DNA of 64,000 nucleotides from the NCBI GenBank assembly GCA_039794405.1, contig JBDIVL010000012.1:26229-90228 (forward strand), written 5' to 3'. Position 1 is the stretch's first letter. Every line of letters begins with the position of its first letter. Under the pieces are notes generated by a model that saw only the letters and a program-made list of their open reading frames with translations, was not told the origin of the DNA and made no database searches. Origin of the DNA: JBDIVL01 sp039794405. Its GTDB lineage: Bacteria > Planctomycetota > Brocadiia > Brocadiales > Brocadiaceae. Position numbers and translations under genes: made by a program. Shown here piece by piece: positions 61,692 through 64,000 of this stretch.

Positions 61692-61928
61692 ATGAATAAA
61701 ACACAGTCCATAATTTTAGATGTGAGAAATATTATTCCGAGAGAAAGACATCCAAAAATTTTTCATACTTTTGACAGCCTGAAAAAAGGTGAAAAGATGA
61801 CCCTTATAAACGATCATGATCCTAAGCCATTAAAGTATCAATTAGATGCGGAACGGACAGGCCAATTGGATTGGAAATATGTTGAACAAGGGCCAGAAAT
61901 TTGGAAGGTAGAAATAACTCGTATTTAA
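61692..61928 (+). CDS. DUF2249 domain protein
   Basis: 78 aa. Features ILDVRNIIPRERHPKIFHTFDSLKKGEKMTLINDHDPKPLKYQLDAE, WKYVEQGPEIWKVEI; these are the DUF2249 hallmarks (LDVR, PRERH, NDHDPKPL). The domain is often linked to nitrogen-oxide and other redox metabolism. AGGAGTAG site before the ATG. Immediately upstream of the octaheme cytochrome. Confidence 0.88.
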   Translation: MNKTQSIILDVRNIIPRERHPKIFHTFDSLKKGEKMTLINDHDPKPLKYQLDAERTGQLDWKYVEQGPEIWKVEITRI

Positions 61929-61998
61929 TAGAGAGAATAGCAGAATCACGGGTCTTATATTTAAAGGATTTATTCGTTAAGGAGGATAAAAGAGTTTT

Positions 61999-63663
61999 AT
62001 GTGTAGGGGAATAAAATTTATCATATCTGTAATGATACTTACCATGTTTGTTTGTATTCAGCTTGGATGTGAACAGGCAAGTGTGAGAAATACAACCGTT
62101 GCTGCTGAGCAAAAACCAATAGCTGTTGAGGAAAGAGACGTAAAGCAAGAGGCTTCTCCCTCTGAAAGTAAAAAAGAAGAGAAAGCCTGTTGCACAGTGA
62201 AAAAGGATGAAACATCCTATCATCCAAAAGATAAGAGAACGATTCAACAAATTATTTCTCAGTTAACTGGGGAAAAGATAGGGCCTGATGACTCCGGTGA
62301 TCTTTATCACAGTGGTTTAACAGCAACATACACGGGCCCTGAGGAACTATTACCTGGTGAGGGTAAGTTTGGAAAACTATTCCATTTTTTACCTGTTATA
62401 AGATGGTATGACCCAGACCATTATTATACACCCAACATGGCAATTTCCGGGGAATTTAAACATGAAGAATGTATCATGTGCCATACCATACAAACACCGG
62501 GTATTGTTGCACAATGGAAAAACAGCAAACATGCATCAACAGAAAAAGGTGTGGTAGGATGTGATAAATGCCACGGAAATAACCATCAACAATTGTATAT
62601 GCCCTCATGGAAGCACTGTGGTGAGTGTCATCCAGAACAAAAGGACGGCCACCGTAGTGGTAAAATCGGATCACATACCCATGCGTTCCATGTAAGTGTA
62701 GTGGAGGCAACTTGGCAGATAGGAAAACCTGCAGAAGAGGTAACCGCGTGTGCTACATGCCACGGTATAGCCGAGAATCGATGCGACGGATGCCATACAA
62801 GGCATGATTTTTCTACTGCAGAAGCAAGAAAACCCAACAATTGTGGTATTTGTCATACTGGTTTAGATCACTATGAATACGAAATGTACAGGGAATCATA
62901 TCACGGAATGATCTATGAAGCAAATCAGCACTCATGGGACTGGACTAAGCCTCTGAAGCCTGCAAACTATAAAGCCCCTACATGCGCATTTTGTCATATG
63001 AAAGACGGTGAACATAACGCACAAAAGGCATCAACTATTAATAGCCATATGGGCACATCACTTGTAGACCGGGGGGCACCAGAATTTAAAGAAGCAAGAC
63101 AAAATTGGATAAATACATGTAAAGGTTGTCATTCGCCAAGATTTGCAGCAGACCAATTTGAGGCTATGGACGAGGCTGTAAAGGTCAGCTTCACAAAATG
63201 GCGTGAAGCCATGAAAATTGTAGTAGATCTCTACAACGATGGATTGCTTGATCCCATGCCGAATGATTTGGCTCCGGATTATGCAGGGCACTATACCTTT
63301 AGTTTATTGCCAGGTGGTGAAGGAAGAATGTTTAATGTTTCTGATATAGAGCGGACCTCTTTCGAAATGCTAGTTTATATCACTAATGCGGTTTATAAGG
63401 CCATGGCCCACGGGGCTATGTATGGTGCAACCTACGGAAAAGGAGCTTTCCTGCAAGATCGTTGGCTTATCCAAATAAAGAGTGAAGCCAGTCGACTAAG
63501 AAGGATCAAAACAATTGAAGATAAGGTCGGGATTAAGCATAAGGCTTATGACTTCTGGAAGCATGGTGAATATACCGATTTACTTCTAGGTTGGAAGAGA
63601 AAACCAGGTGACGTTGATAAAACAGCTTGCAATCATGAAGGTGAAAAATGTCTAGCTGAATGA
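61999..63663 (+). CDS. octaheme cytochrome c, hydroxylamine oxidoreductase (HAO) family
   Basis: 554 aa with eight CxxCH heme-binding sites at residues 158, 188, 207, 251, 262, 282, 329 and 374 (CIMCH, CDKCH, CGECH, CATCH, CDGCH, CGICH, CAFCH, CKGCH), as in HAO. The tail, after the last heme, carries MAHGAMYGATYGKGAF with candidate Tyr for the heme crosslink that decides oxidative or reductive activity; this needs an alignment. Before the first heme there are ~157 residues: a membrane-like or lipoprotein-type start (IISVMILTMFVCIQLGC) and a charged linker with a CC pair. In anammox bacteria such paralogs oxidise hydroxylamine or hydrazine, or reduce nitrite. Which one this is cannot be decided from sequence alone. 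Confidence 0.9.
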   Translation: MCRGIKFIISVMILTMFVCIQLGCEQASVRNTTVAAEQKPIAVEERDVKQEASPSESKKEEKACCTVKKDETSYHPKDKRTIQQIISQLTGEKIGPDDSGDLYHSGLTATYTGPEELLPGEGKFGKLFHFLPVIRWYDPDHYYTPNMAISGEFKHEECIMCHTIQTPGIVAQWKNSKHASTEKGVVGCDKCHGNNHQQLYMPSWKHCGECHPEQKDGHRSGKIGSHTHAFHVSVVEATWQIGKPAEEVTACATCHGIAENRCDGCHTRHDFSTAEARKPNNCGICHTGLDHYEYEMYRESYHGMIYEANQHSWDWTKPLKPANYKAPTCAFCHMKDGEHNAQKASTINSHMGTSLVDRGAPEFKEARQNWINTCKGCHSPRFAADQFEAMDEAVKVSFTKWREAMKIVVDLYNDGLLDPMPNDLAPDYAGHYTFSLLPGGEGRMFNVSDIERTSFEMLVYITNAVYKAMAHGAMYGATYGKGAFLQDRWLIQIKSEASRLRRIKTIEDKVGIKHKAYDFWKHGEYTDLLLGWKRKPGDVDKTACNHEGEKCLAE

Positions 63664-63794
63664 TAAAGCATTGCTTTATTGTCTCTTCGGAGGGGAGAGT
63701 ACAACCTCGCCCCTCCAAATCTTATTAAAAAGGAAAAAACAATTTAGATTAAAATCGAAAAATTATTTCATTTTCTTAACGGTTCATCAAAAAA

Positions 63795-63828
63795 GGCATA
63801 ATTTCTCAAAGGAAATTATGCCTTTTTT
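63795..63828 (+). terminator. bidirectional rho-independent terminator
   Basis: An 11-bp perfect stem GGCATAATTTC/GAAATTATGCC with a six-base loop, six T after it and six A before it. It separates the octaheme cytochrome from the minus-strand Fur-like frame. Confidence 0.9.
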
Positions 63829-63869
63829 ATTTCTCATGAAGTAAACTTTTGATTTTTGTGGTTTGTTAC

Positions 63870-64000
63870 CTACTCGGCTTCGAAGTGTTTATGACTTGAA
63901 AATATACAGTCAAGGATTGCCTGTCTTTCTGCGGTAAACTTTAAATTTTTAGATTCAAGATATTCTTTAAACTTATCTTCTTCAGAAATCATATAAAAGT
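63870..64000 (-). pseudogene. N-terminal part of a Fur-family regulator, truncated
   Basis: On the minus strand, the frame from an ATG at 63992 (or from beyond the right edge) reads MISEEDKFKEYLESKNLKF, then TAERQAILDCIFSSHKHFEAE, and stops at a TAG (63870-63872). This is the beginning of a Fur/Per winged-helix protein, which should run on for another 90 residues. Only the N-terminal DNA-binding start is left. The stop precedes the terminator shared with the octaheme cytochrome. It could be a real pseudogene or the result of a rearrangement that placed the cytochrome cluster here. Confidence 0.6.

Overview
The window looks like a chromosome segment from an anammox planctomycete (Brocadiales; Kuenenia/Brocadia-like). 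This is inferred from an eight-heme HAO-type cytochrome c (61999-63663), a Gram-negative outer-membrane and lipid A gene set (bamA, skp-like, lpxC, lpxA, kdsB, an alginate-export-type porin) and AT-rich DNA with unusual short or split housekeeping genes. No rRNA is present to fix the genus.

Left part (1-7.1 kb): an SBBP-repeat surface/secreted protein cut by the window edge, nadC with an extra internal segment, a tandem duplication of a small secreted-protein gene with its flanking hairpins, another secreted protein and a zinc-ribbon protein.

Defence island (7.05-19.8 kb, nearly all on the minus strand): two paralogous SEC-C proteins with a PD-(D/E)XK-like core flank a HigB/HigA-ImmA toxin-antitoxin pair. 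They are followed by a protein with a HEPN-like motif, a badly broken Eco57I-type DNA methylase, a GxxExxY protein sitting between related repeats, and a PLD/SNF2 helicase. Remnants of a YhcG-type nuclease and of a second methylase C-terminus lie in the gaps. The island shows both acquisition and decay.

Middle (20-37 kb): cspA, a B12-binding radical SAM protein, rpsD, a kdsB-pyrG pair, parB with two parS sites, an ABC-2 permease, a phosphoesterase, serA, a coiled-coil/FGE-like exported pair, two exported beta-carbonic-anhydrase-like proteins around a MITE-like inverted repeat, and two SPFH membrane proteins.

Right part (37-64 kb): a porin with a near-consensus promoter and an overlapping palindrome; trpE; an AMMECR1 protein and an exported Memo-AMMECR1 fusion; a YqaA/DedA-type protein; a DUF523 protein; ilvD; tRNA-Gln; then the long plus-strand run glmU(frameshifted, short)-prs-rplY-pth-rpsF-ssb-rpsR-rplI-dnaB-bamA-skp-lpxC-lpxA-Gfo/Idh/MocA. 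This run joins nucleotide-sugar supply, translation, replication and outer-membrane assembly. It is followed by a possible redox cluster: SPASM radical SAM, DUF1858, two cupins, DUF2249 and the octaheme cytochrome. The window ends in a truncated Fur-like reading frame.

All functional statements come from reading motifs by eye. No database search or alignment was run.
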